A stretch of DNA of 64,000 nucleotides from Microlunatus capsulatus (GCF_017876495.1 NZ_JAGIOB010000001.1:4340001-4404000); one strand, 5' to 3'; shown: positions 1-8,861, counted from the first letter of the stretch. A program made the numbers and translations. Notes: generated by a model from the sequence alone, not told the origin.

Positions 1-123
1 GGCGGCGGAGCGCGCCGCGAGCTGACCCCTGCTCACCGCCCGCCGGCCCTCGCACCACGCCGGCCGGCCGGGGCAGACTGGGGGCGCCGGTCGCGGCGGG
101 GCGACCGCGGAGGAGGGGTGCTC

Positions 124-1389
124 GTGAGCGCGGTCAGGTCGCTGGTCCGGGAGCTGGTCGTCGTCCGCTCCACCGTCGCCTGGCACGGGCACGTCGGCCG
201 GGACCCGTTCGCCCGGCTGCAGCTCACCGAGGGGCGGCGCGACCCCTACCCCCTGTACGAGGAGGTGCGGCGGCGGGGACCGCTGGTGCCGACCCCGCTG
301 GCCGGCCACCAGACCGCCAGCCACCGCGTCTGCCGCGAGGTGCTCCGCGACCGCCGCTTCGGGGTGCAGTCGGAGGAGGCGCTGAACCGCGGGGACGGCG
401 AGCTGTCGCTGCTGGAGCTCGACCCGCCCGACCACACCCGGCTCCGCCGGCTCGTCGCGCCGTCCTTCACGCCGCGGGCGCTGGCGGGCACCCGGGAGCG
501 GGTGGGCGCGGTGGTGGACGGGCTGCTGGACGCCGTGCCGGCCGGCGAGCCCTTCGACCTGGTCGGCGCCCTCGCCTCTCCGCTGCCGATCCGGGTGATC
601 ACCGACCTGCTCGGCGTCCCCGACGACGACAGCGCCGCCTTCGCCCGTGACGGCGCGACCATCGGCAGCGCGCTGGCCGGGGTGCAGTCGCTCGGGCACG
701 TCGTCCGGCTGCTGGAGGCCAACCGCCGGCTGGGCGCGCTGCTGGAGGAGGTCTTCGAGCAGCACCGGCGCGAGCCCCGCGACGACCTCGTCAGCCGGCT
801 GCTGGCCGTCGAGGGCGACCAGGTCCGACCGGGCGAGCTCGCCCCGCTGTGCCGGCTGCTGCTCGTCGCCGGCTTCGAGACGACGGTGAACCTCATCGGC
901 AACACCGTGCTGGCCCTGCTGGCCCACCCCGACCAGTGGCGGGAGGTCGTCGAGGACCCGTCGCTGGCCGCCGCGGCGGTCGAGGAGACGCTGCGCTGGG
1001 ACCCGCCCGTCCAGCGCACCTTCCGCTCGCCGCACGAGGACCTGGAGCTGGCCGGGGTGCCGCTGGCCCGCGGCTCGATGGTGATGCTGCTGCTCGCCGG
1101 CGCCAACCGCGACCCCGAGGTGTTCGCCGAGCCGGGGCGCTTCGACCTGCACCGCTACGCCGACCGCTCGGCCCCGGCCGCGGAGCACCTCTCCTTCTCG
1201 GCCGGCCTGCACTACTGCCTGGGCGCGCCGCTCGCCCGGCTGGAGGCCGTGGTCGCCGTCGAGCGGCTGGCCGAGCGCTTCCCGCGGCTGCAGCGGGCCG
1301 GCCGCGTCCGGCGCCGCCGCGGCGGCACCGTCATCCGCGGTCCGGCCGCGCTGGTCGTCGGTCAGCGCTCGGGAGCGCTCGCGGCCTGA
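124..1389 (+). CDS. Cytochrome P450
   Basis: A bacterial class I cytochrome P450 of about 421 residues, a heme-thiolate monooxygenase that would need a ferredoxin and reductase; none is adjacent. Visible motifs are the I-helix oxygen-binding AGFETT near residue 249, the K-helix ExxR (EETLR) near 287, and the heme loop FSAGLHYCLG with the ligand cysteine near residue 365. I chose GTG at 124 because AGGAGG at 111-116 then sits 7 bases upstream; GTG at 118 would touch the ribosome site. The 3' end overlaps the tail of the convergent protease gene by 28 bases. The substrate is not predictable. Confidence 0.93.
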   Translation: MSAVRSLVRELVVVRSTVAWHGHVGRDPFARLQLTEGRRDPYPLYEEVRRRGPLVPTPLAGHQTASHRVCREVLRDRRFGVQSEEALNRGDGELSLLELDPPDHTRLRRLVAPSFTPRALAGTRERVGAVVDGLLDAVPAGEPFDLVGALASPLPIRVITDLLGVPDDDSAAFARDGATIGSALAGVQSLGHVVRLLEANRRLGALLEEVFEQHRREPRDDLVSRLLAVEGDQVRPGELAPLCRLLLVAGFETTVNLIGNTVLALLAHPDQWREVVEDPSLAAAAVEETLRWDPPVQRTFRSPHEDLELAGVPLARGSMVMLLLAGANRDPEVFAEPGRFDLHRYADRSAPAAEHLSFSAGLHYCLGAPLARLEAVVAVERLAERFPRLQRAGRVRRRRGGTVIRGPAALVVGQRSGALAA

Positions 1390-2477
1390 GCCGGCGGCAG
1401 GACCGCGGGCCCGCCGGCCGGGGCGTCGACGGCGCCGGGGGCGCTGCTGCGCTGCACCCGGTTGCGGCGCGCCCACAGGCTGAGCACCAGGGTCATCACC
1501 AGCATCACGGCGATCGGCAGCAGCATGAACGGGCCGCCGGTGCCGGGCCCGCGGTCGAAGGCGCCGCTCAGGTCGCCGTAGAGGGCGACCGGCACCAGCA
1601 GGAACAGGTTGTTGACCGCGTGCACGAGCACGGGCACCTCGAGGCCGCCGGTGCGCCAGGCGAGGACGCTGAGCGCAGCGCCGAAGGTGAAGTAGTAGAC
1701 GAGCAGCCACGGGTCGGTGGCGGCGTGGGCCACCATGAAGACGAGGTTGGCGACGACGCCGCCGACGACCAGTGCCACCCGCGGGTCCGCGAACCACGAG
1801 CCGGCCGAGCGGGCCAGCAGACCGCGGGCGCCGTACTCCTCGCCGGCCGCCTGCAGCGGCGTCGTCAGCAGGACCACGACCAGCATGAGGCCGGCGTCCC
1901 GGCTCAGCGTCCCCGAGAGCCCCTCCGGCGCGACGAGGAACGAGATGCCGACGTAGACCAGCCAGACCGGCACGACGACGAGGGCCGCCCGGCCGAACCA
2001 GCGCCAGCGGAACCCGCCGGCCACCGAGCTCAGCCAGCCCGGGCGCTGCCCGAAGAAGCCCCACTGGAGCAGCATCGCCACCGGGGTCAGCAGGGCCAGG
2101 GCCAGGTTGTTGGCCAGGAAGATCAGCGGCGTCACGGTGATCTGACCCGACTGCAGGGCGCCGGCCTCGGTCCGGCCCGTCGCGAGGTCGACGACGACCG
2201 CGGCCGCCGTCAGCGCGGTGCTGACCAGCAGGAAGGCGACGACGAGGCTGACGACCGCCAGCGCGCCCTTCCACCAGCGCGCCCGCGGGGTGCGCAGGAA
2301 GTGGTGGTACTCCCGCTCCTCGACGGGCAGCGCGCTCGGCTTCGGCGGGAGCGCCGGCGGGCCGGCCGGCGGGTGCGCGCCGACGGGCGGGTACGGGCCG
2401 GGCGGCGGGTACGGGCCGGGACCGGCGGGGAGCGGGCCGGGACCGGCCGCGGACGGGGCGGAGGGGTGCTCGGTCAT
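1362..2477 (-). CDS. CPBP family intramembrane metalloprotease
   Basis: Integral membrane protein of about 371 residues in the CAAX protease/bacteriocin-processing (CPBP, Abi) family. The N-terminus is a proline/glycine-rich cytosolic tail of about 50 residues, followed by about eight hydrophobic segments. The family motifs are present: the paired glutamates in GEEYGARG, then FMVAHA and HAVNN, whose histidines complete the metal site. ATG at 2477 is preferred because GGAGG lies 8 bases upstream; an in-frame GTG two codons earlier is less well placed. Function could be peptide processing, immunity or prenyl-protein cleavage; nothing nearby indicates a substrate. Confidence 0.88.
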   Translation of the reverse strand: MTEHPSAPSAAGPGPLPAGPGPYPPPGPYPPVGAHPPAGPPALPPKPSALPVEEREYHHFLRTPRARWWKGALAVVSLVVAFLLVSTALTAAAVVVDLATGRTEAGALQSGQITVTPLIFLANNLALALLTPVAMLLQWGFFGQRPGWLSSVAGGFRWRWFGRAALVVVPVWLVYVGISFLVAPEGLSGTLSRDAGLMLVVVLLTTPLQAAGEEYGARGLLARSAGSWFADPRVALVVGGVVANLVFMVAHAATDPWLLVYYFTFGAALSVLAWRTGGLEVPVLVHAVNNLFLLVPVALYGDLSGAFDRGPGTGGPFMLLPIAVMLVMTLVLSLWARRNRVQRSSAPGAVDAPAGGPAVLPPAQAASAPER

Positions 2478-2680
2478 GACCACAGCCTCCCAGCGCGGCC
2501 GGGTCCCGGGCAGTGCAGGCCGTCACGGGCTCGGGTGAGGGGCTCCCGGCCCCGTCGTGACAGGTGTCACGGGCCCTCCGCCCTCCGCGATCGCGCGAGA
2601 CTCGACCCGTGACGGCTCGGGAGGTCGAGTCCGGGCGCAGCCGGCCGCTAGCCTGACGGCCGACCCAGGGAGCTGATCAG

Positions 2681-3967
2681 ATGGACGTCCGCCGCAGCGG
2701 GCTCGGCGTGCTCGTGGTGAGCCAGCTGCTCGCCGGCCTCGGCGTGGCCAGCGGGGTCGCCGTCGGCGGGCTGCTGGCCGAGCAGCTGTCCGGCACCGTG
2801 GTCGTCGCCGGCCTGGCCCAGACGTCCTCGGTGCTCGGCGCCGGCCTGTGGGCGATCCCGCTGGCCCGGCTGGCCGGTCGCCGCGGCCGTCGCTGGGGGC
2901 TGGGCTGCGGCTACGCCCTCGCCGTCCTCGGCACGCTGCTGGTCCTCGGCTCGGCGGCGCTCGGCTCCGTGGTCCTGCTGTTCGTCGGACTGGCCGCCTT
3001 CGGCGCCTCCACCGCCGCCGGGCTGCAGGCCCGCTTCGCCGCGGCGGAGCTGACGACGGCGGCCTACCGGGCCCGGGCCCTGTCCGTCGTCCTCTGGGCC
3101 ACGACGCTGGGTTCGGTCCTCGGCCCGAACCTGTCCGAGGTCGGCGCCCGGCTGGGGGAGCGGCTGGGCATCGAGCCGCTGACCGGCCCCTACCTGTTCT
3201 CCCTCGTCGCCTTCACCGCGGCCGCGCTGACGGTCAGCCTGGGCCTCCGCCCGGCGTCGCCCGACGCCGCGGGCGAGGGGCCGGTCGACCCCGCCGCCGT
3301 GGACGTCGGCGCCGCGGTGCCGGTCGTCCAGCTCGGCTTCCGGGTCGCGCTGCGGCTGGGGTTGGCCGACCCGCTGACCCGGCTGGCCGTCGTGGCCATC
3401 ACCTGCTCCCACACCGTGATGGTGGGGGTGATGGTGATGACGCCGCTGCACATGGGCCACCTCGGCTTCTCCCTCGACCTCGTCGGCCTGGTGATCAGCA
3501 TCCACATCTTCGGCATGTACGGCGCCAGCCCGGTGATGGGCTGGCTGACCGACCGGATCTCCGCCGTCGGCGTGCTGCTGGTGGGCGTCGTCCTGTTCGC
3601 CGCCGCGCTGGTGCTCGCGGCGATGGCGGACGAGCCGAGCATGCTGCTGATCTCCCTCGCCCTCGGCCTGCTGGGCCTGGGCTGGTCGGCGGGGATGATC
3701 GGCGGCTCGACGCTGCTCGCGTCCTCGGTGACCCCGGAGGCCAAGGTCTCGGTGCAGGGGGCGACCGACGCGGTGATGAACGTCGCGGCCGCGGCCTCCT
3801 CGGCCGTCTCGGGCCTGGTGCTCGGCTGGGCCGGGTATCCGGGGCTGGCCGTCGTCGCCGCCGTCGTCCTGGTCCCGATGGCGGTCCTGGCCGTCCGGAC
3901 GGCGCTGCGGCCGCCGCGGCCGGGGACGCCGGAGCCCGCCGCGCAGCGGTCCTCCACCCGCGCCTGA
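2681..3967 (+). CDS. MFS transporter
   Basis: A 428-residue, twelve-segment major facilitator superfamily protein of the inner membrane. The loop after the second segment carries the typical basic stretch (RLAGRRGRRWG), and a matching charged loop (GWLTDRIS) follows the mid-protein segment, as expected for the duplicated MFS fold. A GGGAG ribosome site precedes the ATG. The gene stands alone with its own short upstream region. Drug or metabolite efflux is likely, but the substrate cannot be inferred. Confidence 0.9.
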   Translation: MDVRRSGLGVLVVSQLLAGLGVASGVAVGGLLAEQLSGTVVVAGLAQTSSVLGAGLWAIPLARLAGRRGRRWGLGCGYALAVLGTLLVLGSAALGSVVLLFVGLAAFGASTAAGLQARFAAAELTTAAYRARALSVVLWATTLGSVLGPNLSEVGARLGERLGIEPLTGPYLFSLVAFTAAALTVSLGLRPASPDAAGEGPVDPAAVDVGAAVPVVQLGFRVALRLGLADPLTRLAVVAITCSHTVMVGVMVMTPLHMGHLGFSLDLVGLVISIHIFGMYGASPVMGWLTDRISAVGVLLVGVVLFAAALVLAAMADEPSMLLISLALGLLGLGWSAGMIGGSTLLASSVTPEAKVSVQGATDAVMNVAAAASSAVSGLVLGWAGYPGLAVVAAVVLVPMAVLAVRTALRPPRPGTPEPAAQRSSTRA

Positions 3968-3986
3968 GCGGTCCTGGCCCGACCGC

Positions 3987-4118
3987 TCAGCGGTGCCGCG
4001 GGTCCTCGGGCGGCTCCGCCGGGGGCCGGTCCGGCGGGACCAGCCGGGTGAGGGCCGCGCCCAGCCCGTCCACCAGTCCCCGCACCACCGCGTCGGCCGC
4101 GGCCAGCCACCGGCGCAC
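3987..4118 (-). CDS. Hypothetical 43-residue ORF
   Basis: A short reading frame beginning GTG three bases after the stop of the 81-residue gene upstream on the same strand. It encodes an amphipathic, alanine-rich helix followed by a proline-rich acidic tail (RPPAEPPEDP). The tight spacing would allow translational coupling, but there is no clear ribosome site. It may be a small partner of the upstream gene or chance open frame in GC-rich DNA. Confidence 0.25.
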   Translation of the reverse strand: MRRWLAAADAVVRGLVDGLGAALTRLVPPDRPPAEPPEDPRHR

Positions 4119-4121
4119 CGC

Positions 4122-4367
4122 TCAGCCCTTCTGGAGGTGGAGGAGGACGACGGCCGGGACCGCCCACGCCGAGCGGACGGTCTCGTCGGTGGCGCCGCCC
4201 TCGACGTCCACCCCCGGGTGCCCGGCCAGCTCCTCGTCGGCGAGCAGCCGGCGCACCTCGGCCAGCCGCGCCTCGACGAAGGCGCGGTGGTGCTCGCCGC
4301 CCCAGGCGCGGAGCAGGGCCAAGCCCTCCAGGCCGAGCAGGTGGGCGAGCGGGTGCTGGTAGGTCAC
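4122..4367 (-). pseudogene. Probable truncated methyltransferase N-terminus
   Basis: An 81-residue frame starting GTG with MTYQHPLAHLLGLEGLALLR and continuing to AEVRRLL. From memory, this opening resembles the N-terminal cap of an actinobacterial SAM-dependent methyltransferase family, in which about 200 more residues with the glycine-rich SAM motif should follow. Here the similarity stops after about residue 55 and the frame ends shortly after, so no catalytic domain is present. It could be a decayed gene or a stand-alone small protein; I favour a remnant. Confidence 0.45.
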
Positions 4368-4427
4368 GGCTCGACGCTAGCCCGGCCCGCGGTCCGCCCC
4401 GACCACGTCTCCCACGCCCTGCCGGAG

Positions 4428-4479
4428 AAGATCGTGTGACCTCGCGCGGTGATGTCACCGCGTCAGCTCACACGATCTT
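4428..4479. repeat. Compound intergenic palindrome
   Basis: A nested inverted repeat. The outer arms of 12 bases (AAGATCGTGTGA at 4428-4439, its exact complement at 4468-4479) enclose an inner perfect 8-base stem (CGCGGTGA 4445-4452, TCACCGCG 4455-4462) with a 2-base loop. It lies between two minus-strand genes, 60 bases upstream of the truncated methyltransferase start and just past the esterase stop. It could act as a terminator for the esterase, although it lies on the 5' side of that gene's end in transcription terms and has no T-run. Confidence 0.7.
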
Positions 4480-4486
4480 GTCCTGA

Positions 4487-5530
4487 TCAGCCGGCCGTGG
4501 TTCCCACCGGCTGCCCGAGGGCGGCGCGGAGGGCCTCCAGCGCCTGCCGCCGGAAGTCCCGGGCCACCGCCGAGCGGTCCTCGCGGAACCCGTCGGCGCC
4601 GTGGTACATCCCGGGGGCGACGTGCAGCGCGCAGGGCACCCCGGCGTCCCGCAGCCGTTCGACGTAGGCGAGGTCCTCGGCGTGGAAGAGGTCGACGTCG
4701 CCGACGCCGACCCAGGCGGGCGGCAGGCCGCGCAGGTCCTCGCGCCGGGCGCCGGCGGCGTAGGGCCGGTCCTCGACGGCGGTCGGCGCGTGCCCCAGGT
4801 AGGCGGTCCAGGCGAAGCGGTTGGAGGTGGGGGTCCAGACGAGCCGGCCGGTGCCGTCGTCCCCGCGCAGCGCCGTCCTGTCGTCGAGCATCGGGTAGAG
4901 CAGCAGCTGGAAGCAGACGTCGACCTCGCCGCGGTCGGTCGCCAGCTGGGCCAGGGTCGCGGCCAGCCCGCCGCCGGCGCTGTCCCCGCCCACGGCCACC
5001 CGGGACCGGTCGACACCCAGGGCGTCGGCCTGCTCGTGCAGCCAGCGCAGCCCGGCGTAGCAGTCCTGCAGGCCGGCCGGGAAGGGGTGCTCGGGCGCCA
5101 GCCGGTAGTCGACGCTGACGACGACGACGCCCAGCTCGTCGGCCCACCGGCTGCAGAGGTCGTGGTAGGTCACCGGGTCCCCGAGGACGAACCCGCCGCC
5201 GTGCACCCACAGCAGCGCGCCCGAGGGGCGGCGCCGCCCGGCGGGCTCGTAGACCAGCACGTCAACGGGCGGGGACCCGTCGCGGCCGGGCACCCGCTTG
5301 CGGCGGACGGTGGTGCCGGGGGCCAGCGCGGAGGGCCGCGGGGTGGTCCGGCGGACCAGGCGCAGCAGCGGGGCGCTGACGGTGAACGGGAGGTACAGCG
5401 CCGGGTGCCGCAGGTCGGCCGGGACCGCCGCGACCAGAGCGCGGCGTCGGCCGCCGGCCCGGACGAGCGCGGCGCCGGCGCCGAGGGCGGTGACGGCGAG
5501 GAGCGCCCGGGCGACGCGGCGGAGGGTCAT
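4487..5530 (-). CDS. Alpha/beta hydrolase, HSL-family esterase
   Basis: A 347-residue alpha/beta hydrolase of the hormone-sensitive-lipase family, hydrolysing carboxylic esters. The oxyanion-hole motif HGGGF is at residues 110-114, the nucleophile serine 184 lies in GDSAGG, the acid is Asp278 or Asp280 (GVGDVD), and the catalytic histidine is His310 (MYHGADGF). The N-terminus has one hydrophobic stretch (about residues 8-25) that may anchor it to the membrane or act as a leader. The ATG at 5530 was chosen as the start of the recognisable protein. It is codirectional with the PhyH gene upstream, 35 bases away, so the two may be cotranscribed. Confidence 0.9.
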   Translation of the reverse strand: MTLRRVARALLAVTALGAGAALVRAGGRRRALVAAVPADLRHPALYLPFTVSAPLLRLVRRTTPRPSALAPGTTVRRKRVPGRDGSPPVDVLVYEPAGRRRPSGALLWVHGGGFVLGDPVTYHDLCSRWADELGVVVVSVDYRLAPEHPFPAGLQDCYAGLRWLHEQADALGVDRSRVAVGGDSAGGGLAATLAQLATDRGEVDVCFQLLLYPMLDDRTALRGDDGTGRLVWTPTSNRFAWTAYLGHAPTAVEDRPYAAGARREDLRGLPPAWVGVGDVDLFHAEDLAYVERLRDAGVPCALHVAPGMYHGADGFREDRSAVARDFRRQALEALRAALGQPVGTTAG

Positions 5531-5565
5531 GGCGGGGACCCTAGCGGCGGCGCCGCCCGGGAGGA

Positions 5566-6375
5566 TCAGTGGCCCTCGGAGGTCCAGCCCTCGCCGCAGG
5601 GTCCGCCGTCGGGGGACTCGGCGATGGTCACCTCGCTGCCGTCGGGGGCGAGCAGCGGGAGGTAGAAGCGGGCCACCTCGACGCTGGCCTGCGGCACGTA
5701 GTGGAAGATCAGCGACCGGCGGAAGCGGTCGGCGGTGGTGTTGGGCCGCGACCCGTGCACCAGGCTGCCGTGGAAGAACAGCACGTCGCCGGCCTTCATC
5801 TCGGTCTGCAGGCGCACGGCGCCCTCGGGCACCGGCACCGTGTTGCCGGTGAAGGACTCCTCCGGGTCGGCGTCCTCGGGGCAGAGGATCTGGATGGTGT
5901 GCGAGCCGGGGATCACCATCAGCCCGCCGTTGTCGCCGTCGCAGTCGTCGACGGCGATCCAGGCCGCGATGCAGGTCTCGGGGTGCGACTGCAGGAACAG
6001 GTTGTCCTGGTGCAGCGCCTGCCCGCGCGCGCCCGGCGGCTTGAAGTAGAACATCGACTGCGCGCCGTAGGCCGGGCCCACCAGCTGCTCGACGACGGAG
6101 ACCACCCGGGGGTCGGTCATCAGCCGCCGGGCCAGCTGCCCGACCTCGAGGTCGGTGCGGCGGTGCGGGTGGATGACGCGCGGGTAGCGGCGCAGGATGT
6201 CGCCGTCCGGCAGGCCGTCGTCGAAGCCGAAGGAGGGGTCGGCCTCGATGTGGTCGGTGAAGGAGGCGCGGATGGTGGCGATCTCGTCCGGGGACAGCAG
6301 GCCGGGCACCAGCACGACGCCTTCGCGCTGGTAGGTCTCGGCGAGGGCGCCGGGGGTGGTGAGCAGAGCGGTCAT
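5566..6375 (-). CDS. Phytanoyl-CoA dioxygenase family protein (copy 1)
   Basis: A 269-residue Fe(II)/2-oxoglutarate-dependent oxygenase of the PhyH family. The metal triad is visible as His122-x-Asp124 (LHQDN) and the distal His207, followed by an arginine at 210 that can bind 2-oxoglutarate. It is divergent from an AraC regulator 73 bases away, which probably controls it, and is followed by the esterase. A second PhyH gene with the same divergent AraC arrangement lies at 26448-27305. The substrate is unknown; the family hydroxylates diverse small molecules. Confidence 0.88.
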   Translation of the reverse strand: MTALLTTPGALAETYQREGVVLVPGLLSPDEIATIRASFTDHIEADPSFGFDDGLPDGDILRRYPRVIHPHRRTDLEVGQLARRLMTDPRVVSVVEQLVGPAYGAQSMFYFKPPGARGQALHQDNLFLQSHPETCIAAWIAVDDCDGDNGGLMVIPGSHTIQILCPEDADPEESFTGNTVPVPEGAVRLQTEMKAGDVLFFHGSLVHGSRPNTTADRFRRSLIFHYVPQASVEVARFYLPLLAPDGSEVTIAESPDGGPCGEGWTSEGH

Positions 6376-6448
6376 GGCTCAAGCCTGGGCGAGATGCACC
6401 CGTCCCACCAGGGTCGCGCCGGTCGCGGAGATGGGAGATCCTGCTGTC

Positions 6449-7276
6449 GTGCCCGAGGAGTCGATGACGCCCACCGTCCCGCGCGTGCTCACCGGCGTCT
6501 TCGCCGAGGGCCCGTCCTACGCCACCTGGCGGACCCGCGGCACCACCGACTGGCTCGTCGTGCACACCCTCGCCGGCACCGGGCGGTTCGGGTCGGCCGA
6601 CGGCCGCGCCCTGCTGGTCGGCCGGGGCGACCTGGTGCTGCTGCGGCCCGGCGTGCGGCACGACTACGGGACCGCGCCGGGCGTCGACGGCTGGGAGCTG
6701 CAGTGGGCCCACGTGCACCCGCGGGCGGAGTGGGCGCCGCTGCTGGACTGGCCCGAGGCGCTGCCCGGCGTCCGCCGGCTGCGGCTGGCCGGCGAGGTGC
6801 ACCAACGGGTCCGGGAGGCGTTCGCCCGGGCCACCGCGCTGGGTCACGGCGGGTTGGCGCAGGCCGAGCTGTTCGAGCTGAACGCGCTGGAGACCGCGCT
6901 GCTGTGGGCCGCCACCCAGGTCCCGGGCCCCCGCCCGCTCGACCCGCGGCTGATCTCCGTGCTGGAGGACGTCGGCGCCCGGCTGGCCGAGCCGCTGACC
7001 GTCGCCGGCCTGGCCGACCGGGCCGGGCTGTCGCCCTCGCGGCTCACCCACCTGTTCACCGAGCAGCTGGGCGTGCCGCCGATGCGCTTCGTGGAGCGGC
7101 AGCGGATGCAGGCCGCCCGGCAGCTGCTGGAGCTGACCCGGCGGCCGGTCGCCGACGTCGCCCGGGCCGTCGGCTACGACGACCCGCTCTACTTCTCCAC
7201 CCGCTTCCGCCGCCACACCGGTCGCTCGCCCAGCGAGCACCGGGCGGGGTCCACCCCGGAGCCGCCGTCGGCCTGA
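6449..7276 (+). CDS. AraC family transcriptional regulator (copy 1)
   Basis: About 275 residues: an N-terminal cupin-like ligand domain (RGDLVLLRPGVRHDYG) and a C-terminal pair of helix-turn-helix motifs with the AraC signature (VADVARAVGYDDPLYFSTRF ending RHTGRSPSEHR). It is divergent from the PhyH/esterase genes and presumably regulates them. The start is uncertain. GTG 6449 has GGGAG 11 bases upstream; ATG 6464 (MTPTVP) has AGGAG only 3 bases upstream and is an equally possible start. Confidence 0.88.
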   Translation: MPEESMTPTVPRVLTGVFAEGPSYATWRTRGTTDWLVVHTLAGTGRFGSADGRALLVGRGDLVLLRPGVRHDYGTAPGVDGWELQWAHVHPRAEWAPLLDWPEALPGVRRLRLAGEVHQRVREAFARATALGHGGLAQAELFELNALETALLWAATQVPGPRPLDPRLISVLEDVGARLAEPLTVAGLADRAGLSPSRLTHLFTEQLGVPPMRFVERQRMQAARQLLELTRRPVADVARAVGYDDPLYFSTRFRRHTGRSPSEHRAGSTPEPPSA

Positions 7277-7304
7277 GGGCGGCCGGTGATGTTGGCTGGA
7301 CGTC

Positions 7305-8246
7305 GTGCAGGACGTGCTGGCCGGGTTCGCCACCATCGCGGTCGTCATCGCGGTGGGGTTCCTGCTCGCCCACAGCCGGGTCCTCGACGTCGAGAGCCAG
7401 GGGATGCTGGCCCGGCTGGCCTTCTATGTCGCCAGCCCCGCGCTGATGGTCACCGTGCTGGGCCGGACGGACGTCTCGCAGCTGTTCTCGGCCAACCTCG
7501 TCGCCTCCCTCGGCAGCGTGGTGGTGACCGCGACCGTCGCCGTCCTGCTGGCCCGGCTGGTGTGGCGGCGGACCGCCAGCGACACCGTCATCGCCACCTT
7601 CAGCGCGTCCTACGTCAACGCGGGCAACCTCGGGCTGCCGATCGCCGCCTACGTGCTGGGCGACGTCTCGCTGATCGCCCCGATGCTGCTGGCCCAGTTG
7701 ATGGTGCTGCAGCCGCTCGGCCTGGCGGTGCTGGACTCGACGGTGCACGTGGCCGACCCCGCGCAGAGCCGGGGCCGCCGGCTGCTCGACCGGCTGGGCC
7801 AGCCGCTGCGCAACCCGCTGATGCTCGGCTCGCTGGCCGGGCTGCTGCTCTCGGTGACCGGCCTGCCGCTGCCCCGGGTGGTGCTGGACCCGCTGACGCT
7901 GATCGGCGGGATGGCGGTGCCCGCGATGCTCATCGCCTACGGCATCTCGCTGCGGCTGGGACCGCGGCCGGGGGCGGGCGAGCCGCCGGTCCAGATCGGC
8001 ACGATCGTGGCCCTCAAGCTGGTCCTGCAGCCGGTCGTCGCCTACCTCATCGGCCGCTTCGTCGTCGGACTCGACGGCCTGGACCTGCTGGCCGTCACCG
8101 TCGTCGCGGCGCTGCCCACCGCGCAGAACGTCTTCACCCACGCCGTCCGCTACCGGCGGGCCGAGATCCTGGCGCGGGACTCGATCTTCATCTCCACCCT
8201 GCTCTCGGTGCCCGTGCTGCTGCTCATCGCCGGCGTCCTCGGCTGA
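7305..8246 (+). CDS. AEC family transporter
   Basis: A 313-residue membrane protein of the auxin efflux carrier (AEC) family, with two blocks of about five transmembrane helices separated by a polar loop (AQSRGRRLLDRLGQ). In characterised bacterial members the substrates are small organic anions such as malonate or malate; none can be assigned here. The start is GTG at 7305. It follows the AraC gene by 28 bases on the same strand and could be cotranscribed with it. Confidence 0.85.
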   Translation: MQDVLAGFATIAVVIAVGFLLAHSRVLDVESQGMLARLAFYVASPALMVTVLGRTDVSQLFSANLVASLGSVVVTATVAVLLARLVWRRTASDTVIATFSASYVNAGNLGLPIAAYVLGDVSLIAPMLLAQLMVLQPLGLAVLDSTVHVADPAQSRGRRLLDRLGQPLRNPLMLGSLAGLLLSVTGLPLPRVVLDPLTLIGGMAVPAMLIAYGISLRLGPRPGAGEPPVQIGTIVALKLVLQPVVAYLIGRFVVGLDGLDLLAVTVVAALPTAQNVFTHAVRYRRAEILARDSIFISTLLSVPVLLLIAGVLG

Positions 8247-8282
8247 CGCGCGGGCCGGCGGCGGCCTCGGTAGGGTCCGACC

Positions 8283-8702
8283 ATGCCCGACACCCCGCTG
8301 CCCCCGCGCGTGCTCGACCTGCTGCGCCGCCCCAACCCGGCCGTGATGGCCACCGTCGCCGCCGACGGCCGCCCCGTCACCGTCGCCACCTGGTACCTGC
8401 TGGAGGACGACGGCCGGGTGCTGCTCGGGCTCGACGCCACCCGGGCCCGGCTGAAGCACCTGCGGCGCGACCCCCGCGTCTCGCTGACCGTGCTGGCCGC
8501 GGACGACTGGTACACCCACGTGAGCCTGCAGGGCCGGGTGGGCGAGGTCACCGAGGACATCGGTCTCGCCGACATCGACCGGCTGGCGACGCACTACCTC
8601 GGCACGCCCTACCCCGACCGGGAGAGCCCGCGGGTCGCCACCCGGCTCCAGGTCGAGCGGTGGCACGCCTGGGGCTCGCTGGCCGCCGAGCAGCCCGGCT
8701 GA
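8283..8702 (+). CDS. PPOX-class F420-dependent oxidoreductase
   Basis: A 139-residue split-barrel flavin/F420-binding protein. The opening NPAVMATVAADGRPVTVATWYL followed by GRVLLGLDATRARLKHLRRD is characteristic of the PPOX family branch that in actinobacteria uses coenzyme F420. It probably works as a homodimer in the cytosol, reducing a small unsaturated or heterocyclic substrate. It follows the AEC gene by 36 bases. The F420 assignment is by family, not by an experimentally defined residue. Confidence 0.85.
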   Translation: MPDTPLPPRVLDLLRRPNPAVMATVAADGRPVTVATWYLLEDDGRVLLGLDATRARLKHLRRDPRVSLTVLAADDWYTHVSLQGRVGEVTEDIGLADIDRLATHYLGTPYPDRESPRVATRLQVERWHAWGSLAAEQPG

Positions 8703-8772
8703 CCCCCGGACAGGTCCCGACCGGCGGATAGATCGCCGCGCTAACCGGATGGCCGTGCGGTCGTCCTCCGCC

Positions 8773-8805
8773 GGTCGCCCGGAGGTCGCCCGGTGTTCAC
8801 CGCGC
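8773..8805 (+). promoter_or_regulatory. Putative PHO box (three 11-bp direct repeats)
   Basis: Three contiguous 11-base units in direct orientation: GGTCGCCCGGA (8773-8783), GGTCGCCCGGT (8784-8794) and GTTCACCGCGC (8795-8805). Length, spacing and the GTTCACC core fit the PhoP-binding PHO box described in Streptomyces. It ends 56 bases before the ATG of an alkaline phosphatase, the classical PhoP target. Confidence 0.65.
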
Positions 8806-8861
8806 GGCGCTTCGATCGAGCGTCTCCGCAGAGAGCGGAGCCACGAACGATCGGGGTACGC

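Noticed and set aside
1-25. End of an upstream plus-strand gene (frame open from the left edge to TGA at 23-25)
   Set aside because: Only seven codons are visible, too few to support a gene.
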